From contig CACMRC010000002.1 of NCBI GenBank assembly GCA_902615975.1, positions 1-64,000 on the forward strand: a stretch of 64,000 bases of DNA, written 5' to 3'. Each line of letters begins with the position of its first letter. Within the stretch, counting starts at the first letter, position 1. Origin of the DNA: an uncultured Pelagibacteraceae bacterium. GTDB lineage: Bacteria > Pseudomonadota > Alphaproteobacteria > Pelagibacterales > Pelagibacteraceae. This document shows, piece by piece, positions 35,671-45,157 of this stretch. Both the position numbers and the translations under genes were made by a program. Below the pieces are notes generated by a model that did not search any database, was not told the origin of the DNA, and saw only the letters and a program-made list of their open reading frames with translations.

Positions 35671-38007
35671 ATGAATAAATTTTTAAGAAAAATCTTTATT
35701 TTAATTATGTCTTTTATTCTTTTATCAGCAATTTTGATAATAAGTATCTTATGGACTTATTCTAATGATTTACCAGATTATAAATTTCTTAAAAATTACA
35801 AACCTCCCGTTTCCAGTAAAGTTTACTCTGGTAATGGTGATTTGGTGGCAGATTTTTCAAAGGAGAAAAGAGTATTTGTGCCATTTAATTCAATTCCAAA
35901 AAATGTAATTAACGCATTTTTATCTGCTGAAGATAAAAATTTTTTCAAACATCCAGGTGTTGATGCTAAAGGAGTTATTAGAGCTGTAATAAACAATATT
36001 TCAAATATTTTATCATCTAAAAGGTTGGAGGGAGCATCCACAATTACCCAACAGGTAGCAAAAAATTTTTTACTAACAAATGAAGTAAGTTTAAATAGGA
36101 AAATTAAGGAAGCAATTCTAGCTTTTAGAATAGAGAGAGCTTTATCTAAAGAAAGAATTCTAGAACTTTATCTAAACCAAATTTATCTTGGAAGTGGAGC
36201 ATATGGAGTAGCCGCTGCAAGCTTAGAATATTTTGATAAATCAATTAAAGATTTAAATTACTCAGAAGCCGCTTTGTTAGCAGCTTTGCCAAAAGCACCT
36301 AGTAGATATAATCCTTATAGAGATCCAGATATAGCAAAATTTAGAAGAAATTTAGTTTTAAAAAATTTGTTAGATAATAATTATTTAACCTCAGAATGGT
36401 ATGAAAAACTTACAAAAGAGGAAATAATTTTAAAAAAAAATAAAAAAATTTATTTAGAAGATGCTCAATATTTTATTGAAGATGTGAGAAAGAGCGTAAT
36501 TGAAACTTTGAGCTATGATAAAGTTTACAAACAAGGTTTTAATATCAATACTCCAATAGATTTAAATTTACAAACAATTGCAACAAAATCACTTAGAGAT
36601 GGATTAATAGCATACAATAAAAGAAAGGGATGGAGAGGACCACTTACTAACAAGATTTATAATTCAGAATGGAAAAAAGATTTAGAAAAGTATAAATTAG
36701 AAAATTCAATTAATTGGAAATTAGCAATAGTCAAAAAGATAAATAAATTTTCAGCAGAAATAGAAACAGAAGATAATATCGAAGGTGTTATTAAGTATCA
36801 GAGTATTACTTGGACAAAAAAAGAATTTAATAAATTATTAAAACCTGGTGATATTATTTATGTTAAAAATCTTAAAGAAAATATTTTTAACTTACAACAA
36901 TTACCAAAGGTAAATGGTGGAATTGTTGTGATGGATCCATTTACAGGAAGAGTTTTAGCACTAAGTGGTGGTTTTAGTTTTAAACAAAGTGAATTTAACA
37001 GATCTACTCAAGCCAAAAGACAGCCTGGATCAGCTTTCAAACCATTTGTTTATGCATTAGCCTTAGAGAATAATTTTACACCAACATCATTAGTCCTAGA
37101 TGCACCACTGGTTTTAGACCAAGGAGATGATTTAAAAATGTGGAAACCAGAAAATTATGGAAAAAAATTTTATGGGCCTTCGACTTTAAGGATAGGTTTG
37201 GAGAAATCTAGAAATTTAATGACAGTAAGAATAGCCCAAAATCTTGGTGTAGAGAAAATAGTTGATTTTTCAAAAGCATTAAAAATTTATGATAATCCAG
37301 AAGAACTTTTATCTATATCTTTAGGATCCGCTGAAACAACTTTATTAAAACTTACATCTGCTTATTCAGTTTTTATTAATGGAGGAAAACTTGTTGAACC
37401 AATATTGATTGATAGAATTCAAGATAGTGAGGGAAATACTATTTTTAATAATGATAAAAGAAAGTGTATTAATTGTGATCAAATTTCTTATTTAACCGAC
37501 GATTATCCAGAGATAAAAAATGACTATACGCAAATTTTTTCTCCAGAAACGGCGTTTCAAATGACATCAATTTTAGAAGGGGTTGTTCAAAGAGGTACAG
37601 CTAAAAAACTAAAAGGCTTAAATTTAAACATTGCAGGTAAAACTGGAACAACAAATAAAAATACAGATACTTGGTTTATAGGTTTTACTTCAAATTTACT
37701 AGTTGGTGTTTATGTTGGTTCAGATAACCCAACTCCATTAGGAAAATATGAAACAGGATCTAAAACTGCTTTGCCAATATTCAAAAGTTTTATAAGTGAT
37801 TCTGTTAATAAATATGATGCAAGACCGTTTAAGGCTGCCAAAGGAACAGTAATGATGGTTGTTGACCCTTTAACAGGTCAAAAAGCAAAATTTAACTCAA
37901 AGAATACTATTATTGAGGTTTTTAAAAAAGAAAATGTAGTTGATGGTAAAGTGCTTTATACAAATTCAGATAGATTAGATTCAAATAATATATTAAAGTT
38001 TTATTAA
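35671..38007 (+). CDS. mrcA: Penicillin-binding protein 1A, bifunctional
   Basis: A 778-residue cell-wall enzyme with an N-terminal membrane anchor (residues about 8-30). The GT51 glycosyltransferase domain has AEDKNFFKHPGVD, EGASTITQQVAKNFLL and RKIKEAILAFRIE. An OB-like insert follows. The transpeptidase domain carries the nucleophile in PGSAFKPFVYA and KTGTTNKNTDTWFIGF. It polymerises and cross-links peptidoglycan. Its stop codon overlaps the prfB ATG by one base. amiC, which lies between rne and mrcA in many alphaproteobacteria, is not here. Confidence 0.97.
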   Translation: MNKFLRKIFILIMSFILLSAILIISILWTYSNDLPDYKFLKNYKPPVSSKVYSGNGDLVADFSKEKRVFVPFNSIPKNVINAFLSAEDKNFFKHPGVDAKGVIRAVINNISNILSSKRLEGASTITQQVAKNFLLTNEVSLNRKIKEAILAFRIERALSKERILELYLNQIYLGSGAYGVAAASLEYFDKSIKDLNYSEAALLAALPKAPSRYNPYRDPDIAKFRRNLVLKNLLDNNYLTSEWYEKLTKEEIILKKNKKIYLEDAQYFIEDVRKSVIETLSYDKVYKQGFNINTPIDLNLQTIATKSLRDGLIAYNKRKGWRGPLTNKIYNSEWKKDLEKYKLENSINWKLAIVKKINKFSAEIETEDNIEGVIKYQSITWTKKEFNKLLKPGDIIYVKNLKENIFNLQQLPKVNGGIVVMDPFTGRVLALSGGFSFKQSEFNRSTQAKRQPGSAFKPFVYALALENNFTPTSLVLDAPLVLDQGDDLKMWKPENYGKKFYGPSTLRIGLEKSRNLMTVRIAQNLGVEKIVDFSKALKIYDNPEELLSISLGSAETTLLKLTSAYSVFINGGKLVEPILIDRIQDSEGNTIFNNDKRKCINCDQISYLTDDYPEIKNDYTQIFSPETAFQMTSILEGVVQRGTAKKLKGLNLNIAGKTGTTNKNTDTWFIGFTSNLLVGVYVGSDNPTPLGKYETGSKTALPIFKSFISDSVNKYDARPFKAAKGTVMMVVDPLTGQKAKFNSKNTIIEVFKKENVVDGKVLYTNSDRLDSNNILKFY

Positions 38008-39108
38008 TGGATAATAATTATCAAAATTTTAAAGATGAAGTTATAAAGATAAATCAAAAAATACAGGAGTATCTTTGAAAAAAACAATATCCATTCAAAA
38101 CTGCAATCTTTAAATTCACAAATGTTGAGTGCCAATTTTTGGCAAGATAAAAATAACTCTCAAAGAGTAATTAAAGAAAAAAAATTTTATGAAGATTTAA
38201 CCAATTCTTTAAATAACAATGTTGAAAAATTAAAAGATTTAGATGATTTGAATCAACTGGCACTTGAAGAAGAGAATTTACAAGTTCAAAAAGAGGTTCT
38301 GCAAAATATAAAAGACTTAAGAAGTGAAGTTAAAAAAAATGAAATTAAATGTTTTTTATCTAACGAAGCAGATCCTTTAAATTGTTACATAGAAATACAT
38401 GCTGGTGCTGGAGGTACAGAAAGTCAAGATTGGGCTGATATGCTTAGAAGAATGTATTTAAAATGGTCTGATAAAAAAAATTTTAAATCAAGTTTGATTA
38501 GTGAACATAGAGGTGATGAGGCCGGAATAAAGTCTGCAACAATTAAAATAGATGGTGAATATGTTTTTGGATGGTTAAAAAAAGAGTCTGGAATACATAG
38601 ATTGGTTAGGATATCTCCATTCGATTCAGGAGCAAGAAGGCACACAAGTTTTGCAAGTGTTTGGATTTATCCAGTTGTAGATGAAAATATAAATATAGAA
38701 ATTTTAGAAAAAGATTTAAGAATAGACACTTATCGTTCTAGTGGAGCAGGTGGTCAGCATGTTAACACTACTGATAGCGCAGTTAGGATAACACATATTC
38801 CATCAAAAATTGTTGTTCAATGTCAAAATGAAAGATCTCAACATAAAAATAAAGAAACATGTATGAATATGATGAAAGCAAGATTATATGATTATGAAAT
38901 TAAAAAAAGAGAGCAAGAAGATCAAAATGTCGAAAATTCAAAATCTGATATAGGGTGGGGTCATCAAATTAGATCATATGTTCTTCAACCTTACAGACTT
39001 GTAAAAGATAATAGAACTAATTTTGAAAGCACTAGTCCTGACAAGATATTAGATGGTGATATTGATGAATTTTTGGAACAATCGCTTTATAAATTAAATG
39101 AAAAATAA
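38007..39108 (+). CDS. prfB: Peptide chain release factor 2, expressed by +1 frameshift
   Basis: Recognises UGA and UAA stop codons. Translation starts at ATG 38007, giving MDNNYQNFKDEVIKINQKI and on to codon 23 (CTT, 38073-38075), then an in-frame TGA (38076-38078). The rest of RF2 continues in the +1 frame from GAA at 38077 to 39108. The main part has RISPFDSGARRHTSF with the UGA-reading SPF motif, and the catalytic GGQ in SSGAGGQHVNTT. About 366 residues in total. An annotation that began at the later ATG (38122) would lose the first 38 residues. Confidence 0.95.
38065..38078 (+). promoter_or_regulatory. Programmed +1 frameshift site of prfB
   Basis: AGGAG (38065-38069), three bases, CTT, TGA (38073-38078). 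This is the same layout as the well-studied E. coli site (Shine-Dalgarno-like AGGGGG, TAT, CTT, TGA), but with A rather than C after the TGA. It makes RF2 regulate its own synthesis: slow UGA termination favours the shift. Confidence 0.93.
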
Positions 39109-41527
39109 TATTTTAAAATATTTTATCTTACTTCTGTCTGCGTTAGTTATTTTAACAGTTTATCTTAGCATAGTAGGTTTAGAGACAGATAAATTTAACA
39201 ACCAAATTAAAAAAAAAATTTCACTTATAAATAAAAATATAGATATAGATTTAAAAAAAATTAAATTAATTCTAGATCCTTTTAAACTAAAAATTTATGC
39301 AAAAACAGTTGGTACCACAGTATATTTTTCAAAAAGACCTTTATCATTAGAAAGCATAAAAACTCAAGTTTCGATCAGTTCTTTAATTAAAAATAAAATT
39401 TCATCGTCAAACATACAAGTAACAACTAAGTCTATATTATTAAATGATTTAATTGAATTTATTCGTACATCAACCAATAAACCTGAGTTATTTATCTTAG
39501 AACAAATTGTAAAAAAAGGTCATGTTATTATAGATATTAGATTGAATATTGATGAAAATGGCAAAATTAAAAACGATTATGAAATTGAAGGTTTGATAAA
39601 AGATGCAAGTATTAATTTATTAAATAAGGCTAATTTTAAAAATATAAATTTTAATTTCAATTTTCAAAAAGATAATTTTCATTTTAGTGAAATAAATTTT
39701 AAATCAGAAAAAATAAATTTTATTTCAAAAAAACTAAACGTAAAAAAGAAAAACAATAGCTTTTTAATTGATGCTATTGTTGAAAACGATCAATCAAGTT
39801 TAAATTCAAATATATTAAAATTATTAAATTTAAGTTTTGAAAATATAATTGTTGATGATGCTAAATTTAAAACAAATAATGAATTTTCTTTAGAAATAGA
39901 TGAAAAATTCAAGGTTAAAAATATTATTTTAAATTCTGTTATAAACATTACTCAGCTAAAATATAAAAATTTAAAAATAATTAATAGCTATTTTCCAAAA
40001 GTTGATGATCTAATTTTACTCGATAATCATAAATTAAATTTAAATTATAAGGACAAAAATTTATCAATTAACGGTGAGGGACAAATTCAGTTAAATAGTG
40101 GAGAAGTAGATAAAATTAAATATTCTATAAATAAAAAAGATAAGGATTTAAGTATAGACTCAGAGTTATTTTTAAAAAATATAGTTTTAGAGCGACAAGA
40201 ATTTTTTAAAATTTTCTTCCCTCAAACTAATGAAAATATATATTTTAATAATCAAAAATTAAAAATTAATTTTAAAAATAATAATTTATCTTTTTCAGGT
40301 TCTGGAAAAATTAAAATCGATAAAGATTTTGAAGAAATCGAATATTTCATTGAGAAAAATGAAAATAAAATAGGCTTTAATACTAATTTAAATGTAAAAA
40401 ATACAAAATTTAAAATTGATAATATTAATTTTAAAAAAAAAGATAAAAGTAAAATGAATCTTCAAATCAATGGAGAAATAAAAAATAATAAAAATCTTGT
40501 TATAAATAGCTTTATTATTAATGAGGGGAATAATAGCATTAAAATTAGGAATTTATTTCTTAACGATTCTAATCAAATAATAAATATTGATCAGGCAAAT
40601 TTTAATTATTTAGATTCAGAAAACAAAAAAAATAATTACAATATAAAAAAAGTAGAAGGCCAAAATTACTTAATTGAAGGTATCTCATTTAATGCAAATT
40701 CTTTAATTTCGAATTTACTAGGTGCCAATGATAAAAAAGAAAACAATCTTTTTGAAAATAATGTAAGTATGTACCTAAATTTTAAGGAAGTTTACTTTGA
40801 TAAAATACACTTTGTTAAAGATTTAAATGGAAAGATAAAAATTATTAATAATAAAGTAGAAGAAGTAGATATTTTGGCCCTTTATAATAATTCGCAAAAC
40901 ATAAAATTTACAATTAGAACAAATGATCAAGGTGAAAAAATTACCACCCTTTTCTCATCTAAGGCAAAGCCCCTAGTAGATAGATATAAATTCATTAAAG
41001 GATTTAAAGATGATAGAGAAGGATATTTAGACTTTTACTCCTTGAAAAAAGATGGAGTTTCAACTTCTAAATTAGTAATTGATAATTTTAAAGTTAAAGA
41101 AATTCCAGCTTTAGCTAAGTTGTTAGCTCTTGCATCTCTTCAAGGAATAGCAGATTTACTCACAGGAGAGGGTATTAGATTTACAGATTTTGAAATGAAT
41201 TTTACTAATCAAGATAAACTTATGAAAATTCAAGAGTTATACGCAATTGGCCCAGCAATATCTATTTTACTTGAAGGATACATTGAGGAGAATAAATTAA
41301 TTAGTTTAAGAGGGACCTTAGTTCCAGCGACAACAATCAACAGATCTATTGCTTCAATACCTTTACTTGGTGATTTATTGATTGGAAATAAAGTGGGCGA
41401 GGGTGTTTTTGGAGTTAGCTTTAAAATCAAAGGTCCGCCTGAAGATTTAGAAACTACTGTAAATCCTATAAAAACTTTAACACCTAGGTTTATTACAAGA
41501 ACTTTAGAGAAAATTAAAAAAAATTAA
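39098..41527 (+). CDS. AsmA-like / YhdP-type large envelope protein
   Basis: An 809-residue protein with one N-terminal membrane anchor (about residues 6-27) and a long beta-rich body with Asn/Lys/Ile-rich repeats. Its C-terminal 150 residues look like the AsmA-like domain of DUF3971/YhdP proteins: ALAKLLALASLQGIADLLTG, EGIRFTDFEMNF and GVFGVSFKIKGPPEDLETTVNPIKTL. These proteins are proposed to carry phospholipid between the membranes. The gene overlaps prfB by 11 bases. The exact subfamily is uncertain. Confidence 0.8.
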   Translation: MKNNILKYFILLLSALVILTVYLSIVGLETDKFNNQIKKKISLINKNIDIDLKKIKLILDPFKLKIYAKTVGTTVYFSKRPLSLESIKTQVSISSLIKNKISSSNIQVTTKSILLNDLIEFIRTSTNKPELFILEQIVKKGHVIIDIRLNIDENGKIKNDYEIEGLIKDASINLLNKANFKNINFNFNFQKDNFHFSEINFKSEKINFISKKLNVKKKNNSFLIDAIVENDQSSLNSNILKLLNLSFENIIVDDAKFKTNNEFSLEIDEKFKVKNIILNSVINITQLKYKNLKIINSYFPKVDDLILLDNHKLNLNYKDKNLSINGEGQIQLNSGEVDKIKYSINKKDKDLSIDSELFLKNIVLERQEFFKIFFPQTNENIYFNNQKLKINFKNNNLSFSGSGKIKIDKDFEEIEYFIEKNENKIGFNTNLNVKNTKFKIDNINFKKKDKSKMNLQINGEIKNNKNLVINSFIINEGNNSIKIRNLFLNDSNQIINIDQANFNYLDSENKKNNYNIKKVEGQNYLIEGISFNANSLISNLLGANDKKENNLFENNVSMYLNFKEVYFDKIHFVKDLNGKIKIINNKVEEVDILALYNNSQNIKFTIRTNDQGEKITTLFSSKAKPLVDRYKFIKGFKDDREGYLDFYSLKKDGVSTSKLVIDNFKVKEIPALAKLLALASLQGIADLLTGEGIRFTDFEMNFTNQDKLMKIQELYAIGPAISILLEGYIEENKLISLRGTLVPATTINRSIASIPLLGDLLIGNKVGEGVFGVSFKIKGPPEDLETTVNPIKTLTPRFITRTLEKIKKN

Positions 41528-42753
41528 TTTAACTCTATTTTAATATGTCTTTTTTTTCCAAGGGAAAGTTTAAGATAGTTATCTTTAAATAAACTTTTAT
41601 TTATTTCGAATTTTTCATCTGAAATAATATTATCGTTTATTTTAACTGCATTCCCTTTTATAAGTCTTCTAATTTCGCTTTTCGAATTTTCTAATTTAGA
41701 TATCAAAACAAGATCTACTATATTTATTTTTTCTTCTATTTTTTTTGATTGAACATTTATTTTAGGTAAGTTCGAACCCAGAGTTTTTCCGGAAAAAGCC
41801 TCTATTGCTGCTTGTTCAGAATTTTTAGCCGCATCCTTTCCATGTAACATTTCTGTAGTTTTATTAGCAAGTAGTATTTTTAATTCATTTATATCATTAT
41901 CTTTAATTTTTTCGATTTCCTTAATTTCAATTTCAGTAAACATTTTTAAAAATTTAATTACATCCCTATCATCTACATTTCTCCAAAACTGCCAATAATT
42001 ATAAGCTGATAAATATTTTTCATCCAACCAAATAGCCCCATTTTCAGTTTTCCCCATTTTAGCACCAGTTGCTAGCGTAATTAAGGGTGTTGTTAAACCA
42101 TAGGTTTGATTATTAGAATGTCTTTTAATAAGCTCAACACCATTAACAATATTTCCCCATTGATCTGAACCTCCAATTTGTAATACACAATTTTCTTTCT
42201 TATTTAATTCAAGAAAATCATATGCTTGTAAAATCATATAGTTAAACTCCATATAGCTTAGAGATTGTTCTCTATCTAATCTTAGTTTTACACTATCAAA
42301 TGTTAGCATTCTATTTATTGTGAAATGTTTTCCAATATCTCTCAAAAATGAAATATAATTTAAATCTTTAAGCCAAGTATAATTGTTTACAAATATTGGC
42401 TTTGTATTTGGATCATCAGTATCTAAAAATTTTTTTAAAATATTTTTGATATTTTTAATGTTTTTTTCTATTTCTTCTTCACTTAATATTTTTCTAGTTT
42501 TGTCTTTACCAGATGGATCCCCAATTCTTGTTGTTCCTCCACCAAGCAAAACTATTGGTCGATGTCCATTTTTTTGAAGTAGTCGTAAACACATTATTTG
42601 CAATAAGCTACCCACATGTAAGCTTTCAGCTGTACAATCAAAACCTATGTAACCTTTTATCTTTTCTTCATCTAATTGTTTAGATAGTTCATCTTCACTC
42701 GTGCATTGATAGAAAAAACCTCTATCTTTAAATTCTTTTAAAAATTTATTCAT
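41524..42753 (-). CDS. tyrS: Tyrosyl-tRNA synthetase
   Basis: A 409-residue class I synthetase. Signature motifs are GFDCTAESLHVGSLLQIMCL (the HIGH-like region), GGSDQWGNIVNGVELIKR and KMGKTENGAIWL (the KMSKS equivalent). A C-terminal S4-like RNA-binding domain follows (KLENSKSEIRRLIKGNAVKIN). The stop codon shares TTAA with the convergent AsmA-like gene. The length is normal. Confidence 0.97.
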   Translation of the reverse strand: MNKFLKEFKDRGFFYQCTSEDELSKQLDEEKIKGYIGFDCTAESLHVGSLLQIMCLRLLQKNGHRPIVLLGGGTTRIGDPSGKDKTRKILSEEEIEKNIKNIKNILKKFLDTDDPNTKPIFVNNYTWLKDLNYISFLRDIGKHFTINRMLTFDSVKLRLDREQSLSYMEFNYMILQAYDFLELNKKENCVLQIGGSDQWGNIVNGVELIKRHSNNQTYGLTTPLITLATGAKMGKTENGAIWLDEKYLSAYNYWQFWRNVDDRDVIKFLKMFTEIEIKEIEKIKDNDINELKILLANKTTEMLHGKDAAKNSEQAAIEAFSGKTLGSNLPKINVQSKKIEEKINIVDLVLISKLENSKSEIRRLIKGNAVKINDNIISDEKFEINKSLFKDNYLKLSLGKKRHIKIELN

Positions 42754-42798
42754 AAGTTTATAGTCACAATATACAAATTTTTTTTAAAAAACATATCA

Positions 42799-43941
42799 AT
42801 GAAAAAAAAATTATATACAGCAATTGGACTAATGAGCGGAACATCTATGGATGGTATTGATTTATCTATTATTAGTTCAGATGGATACGATGAATTTTCA
42901 AACATTTTAGATGATTATTATGAGTATGATAAAAATCTTCAGGATCAGTTAGTTCGATTAAGAGATTTAGTTTTAACAAAGAAAGATCTTTTACAAAATT
43001 CAGAAAAATTAAGAGAATTAGAGCGTAATTTAACTCTTTTTCATGCCGATGCAGTTAATCAATCATTAAAAAAATATAAAGATCCCATTGATTTGATAGG
43101 TTTTCATGGTCAAACAATTTATCATAAACCAAAGGAAAAAATTACCAATCAATTAGGAGATGGTAAACTGTTATCTCAAATATTAAAAAAAAAAATTATA
43201 TATGATTTTAGACAAGCGGATATTCAAAATAATGGTCAAGGTGCACCTTTAACACCGATTTTTCATTATATTTTATCAAAAAAAATAAATCAAAATTTTG
43301 ATATTAAATTTCCAATAGGTTTCTTAAACATTGGTGGTATCGCAAATGTTACAAAAGTTGTTAATGATTCAAATAATTTTCAAAATAACCTTTCTGCTTT
43401 TGATATAGGTCCTGGTAATTGTTTAATTGATGAATGGTTAAGAAATAATTCCAATAAAAAATTTGATAAAAATGGTGAACTCTCTAAAGCAGGGAAAGTT
43501 GATCAATTAATTTTAAATCAAGCAATAGATAATTTCAAAATAAATTCTTACTCCCAATCATTGGATATTAAAAATTTCGACGTATCTTTTGCAAGAGGTT
43601 TATCTTTAGAAGATGGTTGTGCTACCATAACAGATTTTACTGCATATTTGATTGCAGAAGGACTAAAACATATTAGCCAAAAAAATAATATTACATTTTT
43701 ACTTTGTGGAGGTGGTAGAAAAAATAGTAATTTGATTAATTGTATAAAAAAATACATATCAAATGAAAATAATATTACTTTGGAAATTATAGATAAGTAT
43801 AACTTAAATGGTGATTATATTGAATCTCAAGCATTTGCATTTTTGGCTATAAGATCATTTTTAAATTTACCAATTTCTTTTAGCACAACAACCGGATGTA
43901 AAGAATTTACAGTAGGTGGAAAACTCGTAGAAAATTTTTAA
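42799..43941 (+). CDS. anmK: Anhydro-N-acetylmuramic acid kinase
   Basis: A 380-residue kinase that recycles 1,6-anhydro-MurNAc from peptidoglycan turnover. Family motifs are IGLMSGTSMDGIDLS, IGFHGQTIYHKP, NQLGDGKLLSQ, YDFRQADIQNNGQGAPLTPIFH, NIGGIANVT and FDIGPGNCLID, with a C-terminal LLCGGGRKN ATP-binding region. Diverges from tyrS with a 45-base gap. Its stop codon overlaps the next gene at a shared TTAA. Confidence 0.95.
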   Translation: MKKKLYTAIGLMSGTSMDGIDLSIISSDGYDEFSNILDDYYEYDKNLQDQLVRLRDLVLTKKDLLQNSEKLRELERNLTLFHADAVNQSLKKYKDPIDLIGFHGQTIYHKPKEKITNQLGDGKLLSQILKKKIIYDFRQADIQNNGQGAPLTPIFHYILSKKINQNFDIKFPIGFLNIGGIANVTKVVNDSNNFQNNLSAFDIGPGNCLIDEWLRNNSNKKFDKNGELSKAGKVDQLILNQAIDNFKINSYSQSLDIKNFDVSFARGLSLEDGCATITDFTAYLIAEGLKHISQKNNITFLLCGGGRKNSNLINCIKKYISNENNITLEIIDKYNLNGDYIESQAFAFLAIRSFLNLPISFSTTTGCKEFTVGGKLVENF

Positions 43942-44594
43942 TATAGTGCTGTTTCTTTTTTTATATATTTATCAAGATGTTTAACTAAATCGTCACTTGT
44001 CTTTGAAAAGAAATGATTAGCCTCTGATATTGCATTAAATTCTACTTTGATTCCTTTTTGAGCACTTAATCTTTTATCTAATTCTGTAATATATTCTATT
44101 GGTACTAATTCATCTTTTTTACCATAAACAACCAAGCCTGAGGTTGGACATGGAGATAAAAAAGAAAAATCATAAACATTTGGTTGAGGTGAAATAGCTA
44201 TAAATCTGTTTATTTCTGGTCTTCTCATTAATAATTGCATTGCAATTAAAGATCCAAATGAAAATCCTGAAACCCAACATTGTGAATTATCAAAATTTTC
44301 TCTTTCTAACCAATCTAAAGCCGCCGCTGCATCAGCAAGCTCACCTTGACCATTATCAAATTCTCCATCGCTTTTTCCAACACCTCTAAAATTTACCCTG
44401 CAAACGGAAAAATCGTTATCCATAAATGTATGGAAAGTATCTACTACTACTTTATTATTCATCGTTCCTCCATATTGAGGATGAGGTTGTAATACTAAAG
44501 CAATTGGTGAAGTATTTTTTTTACTTTTATAATATTTAGCCTCAAGTCTTCCTGCGGGACCAGGTATAAATATTTCTAAAATTTTATTATCCAT
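43938..44594 (-). CDS. Alpha/beta hydrolase (COG2945-like)
   Basis: A 218-residue cytosolic hydrolase. It has VLQPHPQYGGTMNN with the typical HPH motif, NFRGVGKSDGEFDNG, the nucleophile in VSGFSFGSLIAMQLL (GFSFG), a conserved SPCPTSGLVVYGKKDELVP with the acidic residue, and the His in EANHFF. It belongs to a widespread bacterial family of unknown substrate, sometimes annotated as S33-like peptidase. The neighbours give no clear clue. Confidence 0.85.
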   Translation of the reverse strand: MDNKILEIFIPGPAGRLEAKYYKSKKNTSPIALVLQPHPQYGGTMNNKVVVDTFHTFMDNDFSVCRVNFRGVGKSDGEFDNGQGELADAAAALDWLERENFDNSQCWVSGFSFGSLIAMQLLMRRPEINRFIAISPQPNVYDFSFLSPCPTSGLVVYGKKDELVPIEYITELDKRLSAQKGIKVEFNAISEANHFFSKTSDDLVKHLDKYIKKETALY

Positions 44595-44676
44595 AAGCGA
44601 TATTGATTATTATTCTCAAAAAAAATGTACGTTTATCATAAGTCAGCGACAATATGTTAGTTTTTTTTTATACTCT

Positions 44677-44701
44677 AAACTTGACCATTTTGGTCAAGTA
44701 T
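44677..44701 (+). promoter_or_regulatory. IscR-type operator palindrome in front of iscR-suf
   Basis: CTTGACCA (44680-44687) and TGGTCAAG (44691-44698) are a perfect inverted repeat separated by TTT. With flanking bases it fits my memory of the E. coli type 1 IscR site, ATAsyyGACtrwwwyaGTCrrsTAT, apart from a central base pair. TTGACC (44681-44686) inside it can also serve as -35, with TTAAAA (44704-44709) as -10 after 17 bases. Binding here would block transcription, giving IscR autorepression. Confidence 0.7.
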
Positions 44702-44730
44702 GTTTAAAAACGCACAATTTAAGGGTAAAA

Positions 44731-45156
44731 ATGAAACTTACATCAAAAGGTAGATATGCAGTAATGGCTTTAGTTGATTTAGCTAGGTTTAATAACATCA
44801 ACCCAGTATCACTAAGAGATATATCATTGAGACAAGGTATATCTTTAGATTATCTAGAGCAAATTTTTTCTAAATTAAAAAAAAACGAAATTGTTAAAAG
44901 TATTAGGGGGACTCAAGGAGGATATGTTCTCAATAAAAATCCAAACGATATTAAATTAACAAATATTTTTAATGCTGTTGATGAAAAAGTAAAAACTGTT
45001 CAGTGTAAAAAAGATTCAAAAAGAGGATGTAATGGTAAAGCCACAAAATGTATAACTCATAATCTTTGGGATGAATTAGAGACTCATATAAATACATTCT
45101 TTGAAAATAAAAGCTTAAAAGATTTGTTAAATAAAAATAAAGAAACAAGAGTTTAG
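44731..45156 (+). CDS. iscR: Fe-S cluster-sensing Rrf2-family repressor IscR
   Basis: A 141-residue winged-helix regulator. It has [18 protein letters not shown] and the helix-turn-helix [28 protein letters not shown] in split form (residues 38-65). The cluster ligands are Cys92, Cys100, Cys107 and His110 (CITH), matching the Cys-Cys-Cys-His set of E. coli IscR with slightly wider spacing. It probably represses the suf operon when iron-sulfur supply is adequate. A ribosome site AAGGG is 6 bases upstream. Confidence 0.95.
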   Translation: MKLTSKGRYAVMALVDLARFNNINPVSLRDISLRQGISLDYLEQIFSKLKKNEIVKSIRGTQGGYVLNKNPNDIKLTNIFNAVDEKVKTVQCKKDSKRGCNGKATKCITHNLWDELETHINTFFENKSLKDLLNKNKETRV

Positions 45157-45157
45157 A

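Noticed and set aside
41766-41780. GTTCGAACC, similar to a tRNA T-loop
   Set aside because: It lies inside the tyrS coding sequence, and no acceptor or anticodon stems can be placed around it.
44680-44698. Palindrome as a transcription terminator for an upstream gene
   Set aside because: The neighbour upstream is on the other strand and starts nearby; there is no T-run, and the sequence fits an operator on a -35 better.
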